From Deltaproteobacteria bacterium (GTDB taxonomy: Bacteria; Myxococcota_A; Polyangia; Haliangiales; Haliangiaceae): a DNA stretch of 62,433 nucleotides. The notes below the pieces were generated by a model. That model saw only the letters and a list, made by a program, of their open reading frames with translations. It was not told the DNA's origin and made no database searches. The position numbers and the translations under genes were made by a program. Positions 1 to 8,286 of the stretch are shown one piece after another. The DNA is taken from assembly GCA_025353585.1 (NCBI GenBank), contig JANXOM010000164.1:1-62433 (forward strand). The letters are read 5' to 3'. Positions within the stretch are counted from its first letter, which is position 1. Every line of letters starts with the position of its first letter.

Positions 1-284
1 CGCCGGCGCTGTCGCCCGCGCCCGCGGTGCCCGTCATGGAGCCGCCCGTCCCCGTGGTGCCGGCGCCCATGGTGCCGGTCCCACCAGCGCCGCCCGCGCC
101 GCCGACGCCACCAGCGTTCGTGCCGGGGCGATCCGTGCCGAGCGGGGCGCTCATGCCGCCGCTGCTACCGTTCGAGCCCGACGTTTCGTCGAGGCGCTGC
201 GCGTGCTTGTTGCCGCAGCCCGCGGTCGCCCACGAGCGACAGCGCGAGCACGAAGGTGTAACGGCCGAGTTTGGATTTGGACAT
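1..284 (-). pseudogene. Gly-rich lipoprotein, frameshifted in the signal peptide, runs off the window
   Basis: Reading leftward from the ATG at 284, the frame starts MSKSKLGRYTFVLALSLV, a good lipoprotein signal. It then leaves frame at a GGG run (CCC at 229-231 on the plus strand). If one G is dropped, the next residues are ATAGCGNKHAQRLDE, giving a perfect lipobox (TAGC). The protein then continues as the Gly/Ser/Ala-rich low-complexity linker common in myxobacterial surface lipoproteins, up to the window edge. No domain is visible because the C-terminal part lies outside. Either a 1-nt insertion has inactivated the gene or the base is a sequencing error. The divergent neighbour at 401 leaves about 115 bp for both promoters. 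Confidence 0.6.
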
Positions 285-400
285 GCGCCCGGCAAGAGCA
301 AGCGCCATGCACGTACAACGAAGACACGGCTCACGCGGATCCGGCGCCCCGGTGACGTCCTCGCGCCGGACAACACCGCACCGGGTTGTTATGGTCAGGC

Positions 401-1798
401 GTGGTGCACAGGCGAGTCGACGTCGTGATCATCGGAGCCGGAACGGCCGGGCTCGGCGCGTTCCGGGAGGTTCGCAAGCACACGCAGAGCTACCTGCTCG
501 TCAACGACGGCCCGTGGGGCACGATGTGCGCGCGCGTCGGCTGCATGCCGTCGAAGGCGCTGATCGAGGCCGCGAACGCCTACGAGCGCCGGCGCGCGTT
601 CGCCGACCTCGGGATCCGCGGCGGTGAGCAGGTGACGGTCGACCGCGCGGCCGTCCTCGCGCGCGTCCGCGAGCTGCGGGATCACTTCGTCGAGGAGACG
701 TGCGGCCTGACCGCGGAGCTCGGGGAGCGCGCGCTCAGCGGCCGCGCCGAGCTGCTGGACGGTCACCGCATCCGCGTCGGTGACGACGAGATCACCGCTG
801 ACCGGATCATCCTCGCGACCGGGTCGCACCCGACGGTGCCGGCTCGGTGGACGCCGTTCGCGGATCGCCTGCTCACGACGGACTCGCTGTTCGAGCAGGC
901 GACCTTGCCCGACCGGATCGCCGTCGTCGGGCTCGGGGCGCTCGGGGCCGAGGTCGCCCAGGCGCTCGCGCGGCTGGGCTGCACGGTCACGGCGTTCGAC
1001 GCGAAGCCGCTGATCGCGGGGCTCTCGGATCCGAACGTCAACGCCGCGTTGCTCGTGGCGCTGCGCGCGGACTTCGCGCTCCACCTCGGCCACGAGGTCG
1101 AGCTCGCGCGTGACGGCGACGGCCTGCGCGTGACGGGCGGCGACGTCTCGGTCGTCGTCGATCGCGTGGTCGTGGCGCTCGGCCGGACGCCGAGCTTTGC
1201 GGGGCTCGGCCTCGATCGGCTCGGCGTGCCGCTCGACACGGACGGTCGCCCCGAGGTGGATCCGACGACGCTCCGCATCGGCGAGACCGACGTGTTCCTC
1301 GTCGGCGACGCGGCCGGCGATCGCCCGGTGCAGCACGAGGCAGCCGACGAGGGCCACATCGCGGGCCTGAACGCGCGGACGGCGGCGCTGCGCCGGTACA
1401 AGCGGCGCACGCCGCTCGCCATCGTCTTCACGGAGCCGAGCGTGGGCCGCGTCGGCGTGCGCTACGACAAGCTCGATCGGGAGACCGTGGTGATCGGCGA
1501 AGCGTCGTTCGTCGACCAGGGCCGCGCGCGCATCGCCCTCCGGGGTGACGGGTGCCTTCGCATCTACGCGGACAAGGAGACCGGCGCGCTCGTCGGCGCG
1601 GAGCTGTGCGCGCCCGACGGCGAGCACCTGGCGCACGTGCTCGCCCTCGCGATCGAACGCGGGTCCACGGTCGTGGACCTCCTGCGCGCGCCGTTCTATC
1701 ACCCGACGCTCGAGGAGGGCCTGCGCACGGCGCTGCACGCGCTGGCGAAGCAGCTGCCGGACCACGACGGATTCGAGCTCGCGAGCGAGCCGGTCTAG
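401..1798 (+). CDS. Dihydrolipoamide-dehydrogenase-like flavoprotein disulfide reductase
   Basis: This is a class I pyridine-nucleotide disulfide oxidoreductase of about 465 aa, the usual family length. It has an N-terminal FAD-binding GAGTAG, a redox-active disulfide CARVGC (Cys43 and Cys48) followed by MPSK, a central NAD(P)-binding GLGALGAE, and the C-terminal dimer-interface motif HPTLEE, whose His is the catalytic base. These features fit dihydrolipoamide dehydrogenase: NAD-dependent reoxidation of lipoamide in the cytoplasm. No 2-oxoacid dehydrogenase subunits lie nearby, so a related disulfide reductase of different specificity is possible. I chose the GTG at 401 because the frame opens with a poor TTG at 386 and the flavin-binding strand begins a few residues later; the GTG at 404 is equally possible. 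Confidence 0.85.
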   Translation: MVHRRVDVVIIGAGTAGLGAFREVRKHTQSYLLVNDGPWGTMCARVGCMPSKALIEAANAYERRRAFADLGIRGGEQVTVDRAAVLARVRELRDHFVEETCGLTAELGERALSGRAELLDGHRIRVGDDEITADRIILATGSHPTVPARWTPFADRLLTTDSLFEQATLPDRIAVVGLGALGAEVAQALARLGCTVTAFDAKPLIAGLSDPNVNAALLVALRADFALHLGHEVELARDGDGLRVTGGDVSVVVDRVVVALGRTPSFAGLGLDRLGVPLDTDGRPEVDPTTLRIGETDVFLVGDAAGDRPVQHEAADEGHIAGLNARTAALRRYKRRTPLAIVFTEPSVGRVGVRYDKLDRETVVIGEASFVDQGRARIALRGDGCLRIYADKETGALVGAELCAPDGEHLAHVLALAIERGSTVVDLLRAPFYHPTLEEGLRTALHALAKQLPDHDGFELASEPV

Positions 1799-1845
1799 CG
1801 GGCCGGTGAGCGCAATACACCGGGCCGCTCGGGCGTAGATCCAGC

Positions 1846-2637
1846 ATGTCACTGCCCCGTCTCGCCGCCGCTACCGCCGCCGCCACCGCGATCCTCGTGG
1901 GCGGCGCGGGCGTCGCTGCCGCCGATCCCGCGGTCCCGTCGTGCCCGGAGATCACCCCGATGCCCGCCGCGACCCTGCGCGACCTTCGCGTCGCGCTGAC
2001 CCCGGAGACCGCCGCCCTTCCCGTGGGGATGGAGGCGACCGCCGGCTCGGTGTTCCCCGCGATCAGCAAGGACGGCCAGACGATCGTGCAGCTGTTTCGG
2101 GATGAAGAGGACTTCTCGAGCGCGCCGGTCGAGACCGTCGTGTTCTTCAACGCGGATGGCGTTCGCCGCGCGTCGTTCAAGGTCGGTGGGCATGGCCCGG
2201 AGGCGGCCCCGCCCGCGAAGATCGTCGCCCGGGTCAACGCGGCGCTCGCGAAGACGACCTGGCGCGCCTTGCCCCTCGCGCGGAGCTGCGCGCTCCCCGG
2301 CAACCCCGACGACGACCTGCACACGACGGTCGCGTTCGCGGACGGCCATGCCTTCACGTTCGACGAACGGACGGGCCACCTCACCTCCGAGGACACCGCG
2401 CACGGGCCGCGTCGCGTGCGCTCGCAGGCGCTCGCCGTCGGGCCGATCGGCTGGCGCGAGAGCTTCGACCCGAAGGACAAGACCCAGCACGGCTGCGGCA
2501 CGGTCCGCAGCATCACGGAGGCGATCTGGTCCCCGACGACGGGGATCCTGCTCGTGGTCGCGACGGGCCAGCTCGGCGGGGACTCGTGCGTCGGCCGGAT
2601 CTCGGCCGAGACGGTCGCGGCGGTCAAAGTTCAGTAG
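1846..2637 (+). CDS. Hypothetical secreted protein
   Basis: The product is 263 aa and begins with a clear Sec signal peptide: MSLPRLAAATAAATAILVGG, then a small-residue stretch ending AAA before DPAV. It is therefore predicted to be periplasmic or secreted. The mature part has four scattered cysteines (near PSCPE, RSCAL, HGCGT and DSCVG) that could form disulfides. I recognise no catalytic motif or domain. It starts 47 bp after the flavoprotein gene on the same strand and could be cotranscribed. It ends 35 bp before the convergent outer-membrane gene. Function unknown. Confidence 0.65.
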   Translation: MSLPRLAAATAAATAILVGGAGVAAADPAVPSCPEITPMPAATLRDLRVALTPETAALPVGMEATAGSVFPAISKDGQTIVQLFRDEEDFSSAPVETVVFFNADGVRRASFKVGGHGPEAAPPAKIVARVNAALAKTTWRALPLARSCALPGNPDDDLHTTVAFADGHAFTFDERTGHLTSEDTAHGPRRVRSQALAVGPIGWRESFDPKDKTQHGCGTVRSITEAIWSPTTGILLVVATGQLGGDSCVGRISAETVAAVKVQ

Positions 2638-2672
2638 ACCGCGCGCGCGCCGCCCGCCCCTTGCAGAGCGCG

Positions 2673-3409
2673 CTACAGGTCGAATCGACCCTTGATGCCG
2701 GCAAAGATGCTGACATCGAGCTTCTTGTTGGAGATCTCGTCGTAGCCCATCGTCATGGCGGACTTCTCGGCGACGAATGACGAGAGGCTCGCGCCGATGA
2801 CGGGCGCGATGGCGACCGCTCGCGAGGCGCGGAAATCGGTGCCGAGCTGGACACGCGCGAGCTCCGGCCCTTGCAACGACGTGGTCTGTCCCTGCGCGGG
2901 ATCGAGCCACACGCTCTTCCAGCCCGCGCCGATGCTCACCCACGGATCGACGTGCGTCGACGGACTGAAGTGGAGCGTCGCCTGGAGGCCGGCGCTGCTG
3001 CCCCAGACCCGGTTGTCACCGGCGAGGGCATCGCCGCGCTGAAATCGCGAGGCCACCCCGTAGATCCCGACGCCGACCGCGGCCGCGATCCGGTATTGCA
3101 GCTCGAGCTCGATGGATCCGCCGGCGGACGAGACATCCTCCAGGCTAGCGTTCCCGCTGCCGATCTTTCCGCCGCCCCGTGCATAGCCGCCGCCGACGCT
3201 GACCTCGAGCTTGTTGCTCGCGGCCGGCAGGTAGTGCCCCGACTCGACGACGAGAGGAGGGCCCTGGACGGTGGGCGTGGCCTGCACCGACGGTTCGGTC
3301 GCGACGGCCTGCACCGGCGACGGGTCGGCGACGGGATCGGATCTGTCTGCGCGTGGGCGGTCGTCACGGAGCCGGCGACAAGGAAGGCGATGGCGTAATA
3401 GCGATTCAT
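2673..3409 (-). pseudogene. Outer-membrane beta-barrel protein, frameshifted just after the signal peptide
   Basis: The ATG at 3409 follows an AGAGG Shine-Dalgarno and encodes MNRYYAIAFLVAGSVTTAHA, a textbook signal peptide, then QTDP. At that point the frame is lost. The mature barrel (alternating polar and hydrophobic strands, ending in KGRFDL with a terminal hydrophobic residue) continues in another frame to 2673. The join is a 5-bp direct duplication (GATCC GATCC on the coding strand, about 3335-3344). Removing one copy restores DPVADPSPVQAV. A GTG at 3314 opens the second frame but would lack any export signal. The family is a generic myxobacterial OmpA/OmpW-like barrel, probably structural or porin-like. 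Confidence 0.6.
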
Positions 3410-3713
3410 GGGGAGACCTCTGGTGAACTGCTCGAGGACCGACTCGGCTCGAGTCGTTCTCCGTCCAGGAGCAAACACCGGGCCGCGCCGGTCATGCCCA
3501 TCGGGCGGCGGGCACTGGCCGTCGTCAGGTGTCTCGACGACCGCGAGCGCTCGGTTCGGCGGCGCCCGCCGCGACGACCGCGCTCGATCGCCCCCGGGCC
3601 GCCGCCGGTCGTGGCGCGGTGGTCAGGACCGAGGCGTGCGCTGGACTGGCCACCTGTCCGGGCAGGACGGGGGCCTCTGGACACCGCCGCCGCGCCCGCT
3701 ATGGTCCGCGCGG
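3410..3713. other. Intergenic region between divergent genes
   Basis: About 300 bp separate the divergent barrel gene and the Fpg/Nei gene. Open frames here have the Arg/Ser/Pro-rich composition of GC shadows. I see no RNA gene, terminator hairpin or repeat. It presumably carries both promoters, but I cannot place them. Confidence 0.4.
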
Positions 3714-4556
3714 ATGCCGGAGCTCGCGGAAGTGGAAACCGTCTGTCGGATGATGCGCGACGTGCTGGTCGGCAAGCGCATCGCGCGCGTCGAGATCGTC
3801 ACCGACAAGATCGTCTTCCAGGCCGCGGCGCGCACCGTCGAGGACGCGCTCGTCGGCCGCACCGTCCGCAGCGTCGGCCGCCGCGGCAAGACGTTCTGGA
3901 TCACGCTCGGCGGCCCGGGCCCCACCGTGTACGGCCACCTGGGCATGTCCGGGTGGATCCGCGAGGTCGGGCACGAAGGCCCCCGCCTGCAGGCCCACGG
4001 CGACGCGCCGCTCGACGATGCCACCGGCCGGCCGCGGTTCCTCAAGCTCCTGATCGAGCCCCGCGGCCCCCGCGCGATCGCGTTCACCGACCCGCGTCGC
4101 CTCGGCCGGATCTGGCTCGGCCCCGAGCCCGACCGCGAGCCGCGCGTGCAGCGCCTCGGCCGCGACGCGTTCGACGACCTGCCGACCGTCGCCGAGCTGC
4201 TCGCGCTGTGCGCGCGGCGCCGCACCCCGATCAAGGCGCTCCTCCTCGATCAGACCACGCTCGCCGGCATCGGCAACTGGCTCGCGGACGAGGTGCTCTA
4301 CCAGGCGCGCATCGCACCGCACCGCGTCGCGGCGACCCTGACCAAGCCGGAGGTCGCCGCGCTCCGGCGCGCGATCCGCGCCGTCGTGGGCCACGCCGTG
4401 AAGGTCGGCGCCGATCACGAGCGCTTCCCACGCACCTGGCTGTTCGAGCATCGCTGGGGCGGCGGCCGCGGCTCGCAGCAGATCGCCGGCCACGCCATTC
4501 GTCGCGACGAGGTGGGCGGCCGCACGACGGCGTGGGTGCCTGGTTTACAGAAGTGA
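3714..4556 (+). CDS. Fpg/Nei-family DNA glycosylase with a zincless finger
   Basis: The protein (280 aa) starts MPELAEVE, so Pro2 is the catalytic nucleophile and Glu3 the partner acid. These define the formamidopyrimidine-DNA glycosylase / endonuclease VIII family, which excises oxidised bases in base-excision repair. The central YGHLGMSGW and the helix-two-turn-helix LAGIGNWLADEVLYQARIAP are typical. The C-terminus lacks the four zinc-finger cysteines of bacterial Fpg/Nei. It ends instead in GGRTTAWVPGLQK, which resembles the zincless finger of plant and fungal FPG and of NEIL1, including the conserved Arg-Thr-Thr. The start is fixed by the requirement for Pro at position 2. Substrate preference (8-oxoG or pyrimidines) cannot be read from the sequence. 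Confidence 0.92.
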   Translation: MPELAEVETVCRMMRDVLVGKRIARVEIVTDKIVFQAAARTVEDALVGRTVRSVGRRGKTFWITLGGPGPTVYGHLGMSGWIREVGHEGPRLQAHGDAPLDDATGRPRFLKLLIEPRGPRAIAFTDPRRLGRIWLGPEPDREPRVQRLGRDAFDDLPTVAELLALCARRRTPIKALLLDQTTLAGIGNWLADEVLYQARIAPHRVAATLTKPEVAALRRAIRAVVGHAVKVGADHERFPRTWLFEHRWGGGRGSQQIAGHAIRRDEVGGRTTAWVPGLQK

Positions 4557-4605
4557 GTGACGCTTACCGGTGCTCTCGCGCCGCCGGCCGGCTACGTAGT
4601 AGGCC

Positions 4606-6339
4606 ATGAACCACGCCACCCCGGCCGCCTCGGCTACCCCGCACGCGCGCCCCTTCCCGCCGCCGCCCGCGGGCGTCCCCGCAACCTCGCTGGCGGAGTG
4701 CGATCGCATGCTGACGGAGCTCGAGGCCGGTCGCGATCGGTGGGCGGCGCTGTCGGCCATGCAGCGCGCCCGGGTCCTGCGCGCGTGCATCCCGACGCTC
4801 CTGGCCGTGTCGGACCGCTGGCCCGCGATCGCGTGCGACGTCAAGGGCTACGCGTCGGGCAGCCAGGGCCACGGCGAGGAGTACCTCGGCGGCACGCTGC
4901 CGGTGATGCGGAACCTGCGCCTGTTCGCGGAGGCGCTCGAGGCGAACGGACAGCCGGCGCTGCCGAAGACGTCGCAGCGCCCCGACGGCCAGTGGGTCGC
5001 GCGCACGTTTCCGCAGGACGCGATCGACAAGATCCTGTTCGCCGGCATCACGTGCGACGTGTGGATCGAGCCGGGCCACAAGCCGACGCAGGGCAAGATC
5101 TATCGCGACAAGGCCGCCGCGCAGGGCGGCATCTCCATCGTGCTCGGCGCGGGCAACCAATCGTCGATCCCGGCGATGGACGTCCTCTACAAGCTCGTCG
5201 TCGATGGCGAGGTGTGCCTCCTGAAGATGAACCCGGTGAACGAGCAGCTCGGGCCGGTGATCGCGGACGCGTTCCGCCCGCTGATCGACGCCGGGTACCT
5301 GCGCGTCGCGTACGGCGGCATCGCCGTCGGCCAGCACCTCACGGACCACGCCAAGACGCACTCGATCCACATCACCGGCTCGGCCGCCGCGCACGACGCG
5401 ATCCTCTACGGCACGGGCGCCGAGGGCGCGGCGCGCAAGGAGGCGCACACGCCGCGCATCGACAAGACGATCACGTCCGAGCTCGGCTGCGTCTCGCCGG
5501 TGCTCGTGGTGCCGGGCGCGTGGACGGACGCGGAGCTCGACTACCAGGCGCGCCACGTCGCGTCGATGCTCGCCTACAACTGCGGCTTCAACTGCAACGG
5601 CGCGCGCCTGGTCGTCCTCGCGAACGGCTGGGCCTTGCGCGCCCGCTTCGAGGCCGCCGTGAAGGCAAAGCTCGCCGCGCAGCCCACGCGCCGCGCGTAC
5701 TACCCGACGGCGAAGGCCACCTGGGAGCGCTTCACGGGCAAGTACCCGAAGCACACGGACCTCGGCACGGTGAGCGATCCCTCCGCGCTGCCGTGGACGA
5801 TCCTCGAGGGCGTGGCGGACCGACCGGGCGAGTACGCGCTCGGCGAGGAGCCGTGGTGCGGCATCATGTCGTTCGTCGATCTCGACGTGACGACCGCGCG
5901 CGACTACCTCGCGACGGCCGTTCCGTTTGCGAACGATCGCTGCTGGGGCACGCTGTCGGTGAACTTGCTCGTCGACCCGCGCACGGAGAAGGAGCTCGGC
6001 GCCGAGGTCGATGCCGCGATCGCCGCCCTGCGCTACGGCGCGATCGGCGTCAACTGCTGGACGGGCCTCAACTACGGGCTCGTCAACGCGACGTGGGGCG
6101 CGTTCCCGGGGCACCCGTCGCACGACATCCAGTCGGGGCAGGGCGTCGTGCACAACGGCCTCTTGCTCGATCACCCGCAGAAGTCGGTCGTCCGCGCGCC
6201 GTTCGTGATGAAGCCGACGCCAGCGTGGTTCACCGATCACAAGAACAACGTGGCGCTCGGCCGCGCCGTCACCCGGTTCGAGGCGGACCCGCGCTGGTGG
6301 AAGATCCCCGGCGTCGTGCTCGCCGCGCTCAAGGGCTGA
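4606..6339 (+). CDS. Aldehyde-dehydrogenase-superfamily protein
   Basis: This 577-aa protein has the NAD(P)-binding Rossmann region (ISIVLGAGNQSSIPAMDVLY) and an ALDH-type segment ELGCVSPVLVVPGAW that supplies the general-base Glu. The Cys-rich NCGFNCNGARLVV sits where the nucleophilic cysteine should be. It is longer than canonical ALDHs (about 480-500 aa) because of an extended N-terminus and C-terminal insertions, and it departs from the classic FFNxGQxC signature. It probably oxidises an aldehyde or works as an acylating/reductase-type member in the cytoplasm. It starts 49 bp after the glycosylase gene with no functional link apparent. The substrate is unknown. Confidence 0.75.
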   Translation: MNHATPAASATPHARPFPPPPAGVPATSLAECDRMLTELEAGRDRWAALSAMQRARVLRACIPTLLAVSDRWPAIACDVKGYASGSQGHGEEYLGGTLPVMRNLRLFAEALEANGQPALPKTSQRPDGQWVARTFPQDAIDKILFAGITCDVWIEPGHKPTQGKIYRDKAAAQGGISIVLGAGNQSSIPAMDVLYKLVVDGEVCLLKMNPVNEQLGPVIADAFRPLIDAGYLRVAYGGIAVGQHLTDHAKTHSIHITGSAAAHDAILYGTGAEGAARKEAHTPRIDKTITSELGCVSPVLVVPGAWTDAELDYQARHVASMLAYNCGFNCNGARLVVLANGWALRARFEAAVKAKLAAQPTRRAYYPTAKATWERFTGKYPKHTDLGTVSDPSALPWTILEGVADRPGEYALGEEPWCGIMSFVDLDVTTARDYLATAVPFANDRCWGTLSVNLLVDPRTEKELGAEVDAAIAALRYGAIGVNCWTGLNYGLVNATWGAFPGHPSHDIQSGQGVVHNGLLLDHPQKSVVRAPFVMKPTPAWFTDHKNNVALGRAVTRFEADPRWWKIPGVVLAALKG

Positions 6340-6389
6340 CCGCGCGACGGCGGCGTGAGGCGCCGCGGAGGGAGGTATATGCTGGCGCG

Positions 6390-7457
6390 ATGAACCGGCG
6401 CGGCCTCGGGATCGTCCTCGCGCTGGTCAGCCCGAGCTGTGGCAAGGCGGACGCGCCGGCCCCGAGCGCAGGCAGCGCGGGCAGCGCGGGCAGCGCCGGG
6501 AGCGCGGGGAGCGCGGGCAGCGGCGAGGGCGAGGCCGCGCCGTACGTGAAGGTCGCGCACGACGCGCTGGTCGGGCACCGCGCGCCCGCGGTGACGCTCG
6601 ACCTCCTCGATGGCACGCAGGTCGACCTGGCGACGCTGATCGGCCGCACGCCGATCTACCTCAAGTTCTGGGCGACCTGGTGCGTGCCGTGCCGCGCGCA
6701 GATGCCGCACCTCGAGGCCACGTATCGGGACCACGGGCACGACCTGGCCGTCTTTGCCGTCGATGTCGCGCTGAACGACCCGATCGAGAACGTGCGCGCG
6801 TTCGTGGCGGACAAGCACCTCACGGTGCCGGTCGCGATCGATCGCACCGGGACCGTCGCGGAGGCGTTCGATCTCAACGTGACGCCGCAGCACGTCGTGA
6901 TCGACCGCGCCGGCGTGGTGCGCTACGTCGGCCACGCGGTGACGCCCGCGCTCGAGCGCGCGCTCGCCGACGCGCTCGGCTCGTCGACCGCCCCGACGCC
7001 GGTCCCGACCGCGGCCGCACCCGCGCCGGCCGGCCTCCCGGCGCTCGTGCTCGACAATGGAACGAGGTTCGACTACGCGACGCGCCCTCGCGCGCCGCTC
7101 GCGCTGACGTTCGCGACCCTGTTCTGCGATTCGTACATCGCGAACAGCCGGCCCGAGATCGGCGCGACCTGCGCGGCGCACGCGTACCACGTCGAGGAGG
7201 TGCACCGCGCGCATCCCGAGCTGACGTGGCTCACGGTCGCGTTCCCGGTGTGGACCTCCGACGACGAGATCCGCGACTTTCACCAGCGCCTCGGCGTGAC
7301 CGTGCCCGTCGGCATCGATCACGGCAACGCCTGGTTCCGGCAATTCCACGTGCGCGACACCTACACGACGATCCTCTTCGACGCCGCCGGCGGCGAGCTC
7401 GGCCGCGTCGACGGCGACGGCGCGCCGCTGGCCGCGTTGATCGCCAAGGTGAAGTAG
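6390..7457 (+). CDS. TlpA-like lipoprotein with two thioredoxin folds, the second degenerate
   Basis: The product is 355 aa. A short hydrophobic leader ends at Cys17 (LVSPSC, an imperfect lipobox with Pro), followed by a spacer of tandem Gly-Ser-Ala units (about residues 27-45). The first domain has an active WCVPC (Cys98 and Cys101) with the TlpA/ResA-type context KFWATWCVPCRAQMPHLE, implying periplasmic thiol-disulfide exchange. After a Pro/Ala linker (about 203-222), a second thioredoxin-like domain follows. There the active-site position reads FCDSY, so it lacks CxxC and may be structural or bind a partner. Two GGAGG-like motifs at 6368-6376 lie upstream. The TPR gene starts 9 bp after its stop, so they are probably cotranscribed. 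Confidence 0.8.
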   Translation: MNRRGLGIVLALVSPSCGKADAPAPSAGSAGSAGSAGSAGSAGSGEGEAAPYVKVAHDALVGHRAPAVTLDLLDGTQVDLATLIGRTPIYLKFWATWCVPCRAQMPHLEATYRDHGHDLAVFAVDVALNDPIENVRAFVADKHLTVPVAIDRTGTVAEAFDLNVTPQHVVIDRAGVVRYVGHAVTPALERALADALGSSTAPTPVPTAAAPAPAGLPALVLDNGTRFDYATRPRAPLALTFATLFCDSYIANSRPEIGATCAAHAYHVEEVHRAHPELTWLTVAFPVWTSDDEIRDFHQRLGVTVPVGIDHGNAWFRQFHVRDTYTTILFDAAGGELGRVDGDGAPLAALIAKVK

Positions 7458-7466
7458 CATCACGCG

Positions 7467-8282
7467 ATGGCCGCGACCGACCCGTACGAGCGCGCCGTGG
7501 CGCTGATGACCGCGTCCCGGCACGCGGAGGCGATCCCGCTGTTCGATGCGGCCATCGCGCGCGAGCCGACGCGGGCGCGGATCTACTCGAATCGCGGACA
7601 GGCGCTGCAGCTGCTCGGCGAGCCAGAGCAGGCGCGCGCCAGCGCGGCCCGGGGCGTGGAGCTGCGCGGCGACGATGCGTATCCCCTCGTGCTCGCGGCG
7701 CGCGTCGCGCTCGCGCAAGACGAGCTCGCCGCGGCCCGCGCCTACGCCGAGGCGGGGTGGGCGGAGCGCGCGCACCTCGATCCCGACGTGGCCGCGGAGG
7801 CCGTCCAGACCGTGGTGCACTGCTTGAACTCGGAGGGCGCGTGGCGCGCGGCGCTGCGCTTGCTCGACGAGGCGCTCGCGGTCTTTCCGGCGGACGCGCA
7901 GCTGATCGGCGCGCGCGCGAGCACGCTCGCCTCGAGCGACCGCTGGGGCGAGGGCGCCCGCGAGATGGCGCGCGCACTCGCGCTCGCCCCCGGGGACCCG
8001 GCGCTCGTGGCGCGATCGCAGACCATCGCGAGCGGCCTCGCGATCGTCACCGCCGTGTTCGTGACCGCGCGCGCCCAGGCGAAGGCGACCCCGAAGTCGT
8101 GGGAGGCGTGGCACGGGCTCGGCGTCGCGCTGTGGATGACCGGCGACCCGCTCGAGGCGACCGCGGCGTTCGTGCGCGCGCGCAAGCTCCATCCCGATCC
8201 GACGTATCGCCGCGGCGACTCGTCGGCGCTGTCGACGTGGGAGGTCGACTGCAAGCTCGCCATGATCGCCGCTGGTTCGTGA
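7467..8282 (+). CDS. TPR-repeat protein
   Basis: This 271-aa protein is built of tetratricopeptide-like helical pairs, for example ARIYSNRGQALQLLGEPEQA and the repeated Ala/Leu/Tyr spacing in the following segments. It has no signal peptide or membrane segment, so it is cytoplasmic. TPRs mediate protein-protein contacts and no enzymatic domain is attached. The 9-bp gap from the thioredoxin-lipoprotein gene suggests one operon. It converges with the nucleotidyltransferase gene, with only 4 bp between stops. Its partner is unknown. Confidence 0.75.
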   Translation: MAATDPYERAVALMTASRHAEAIPLFDAAIAREPTRARIYSNRGQALQLLGEPEQARASAARGVELRGDDAYPLVLAARVALAQDELAAARAYAEAGWAERAHLDPDVAAEAVQTVVHCLNSEGAWRAALRLLDEALAVFPADAQLIGARASTLASSDRWGEGAREMARALALAPGDPALVARSQTIASGLAIVTAVFVTARAQAKATPKSWEAWHGLGVALWMTGDPLEATAAFVRARKLHPDPTYRRGDSSALSTWEVDCKLAMIAAGS

Positions 8283-8286
8283 GCCG

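Noticed and set aside
395..1852. Long open frame antisense to the flavoprotein gene
   Set aside because: It is Arg/Ala/Glu-rich, mirrors a well-supported gene and has no domain pattern; it is a shadow caused by high GC.
4557..7457. Very long plus-strand frame that ends in the thioredoxin lipoprotein
   Set aside because: The first 600 codons overlap the aldehyde dehydrogenase in another frame and are Arg/Pro-rich; only the part from 6390 has a signal peptide and domains.
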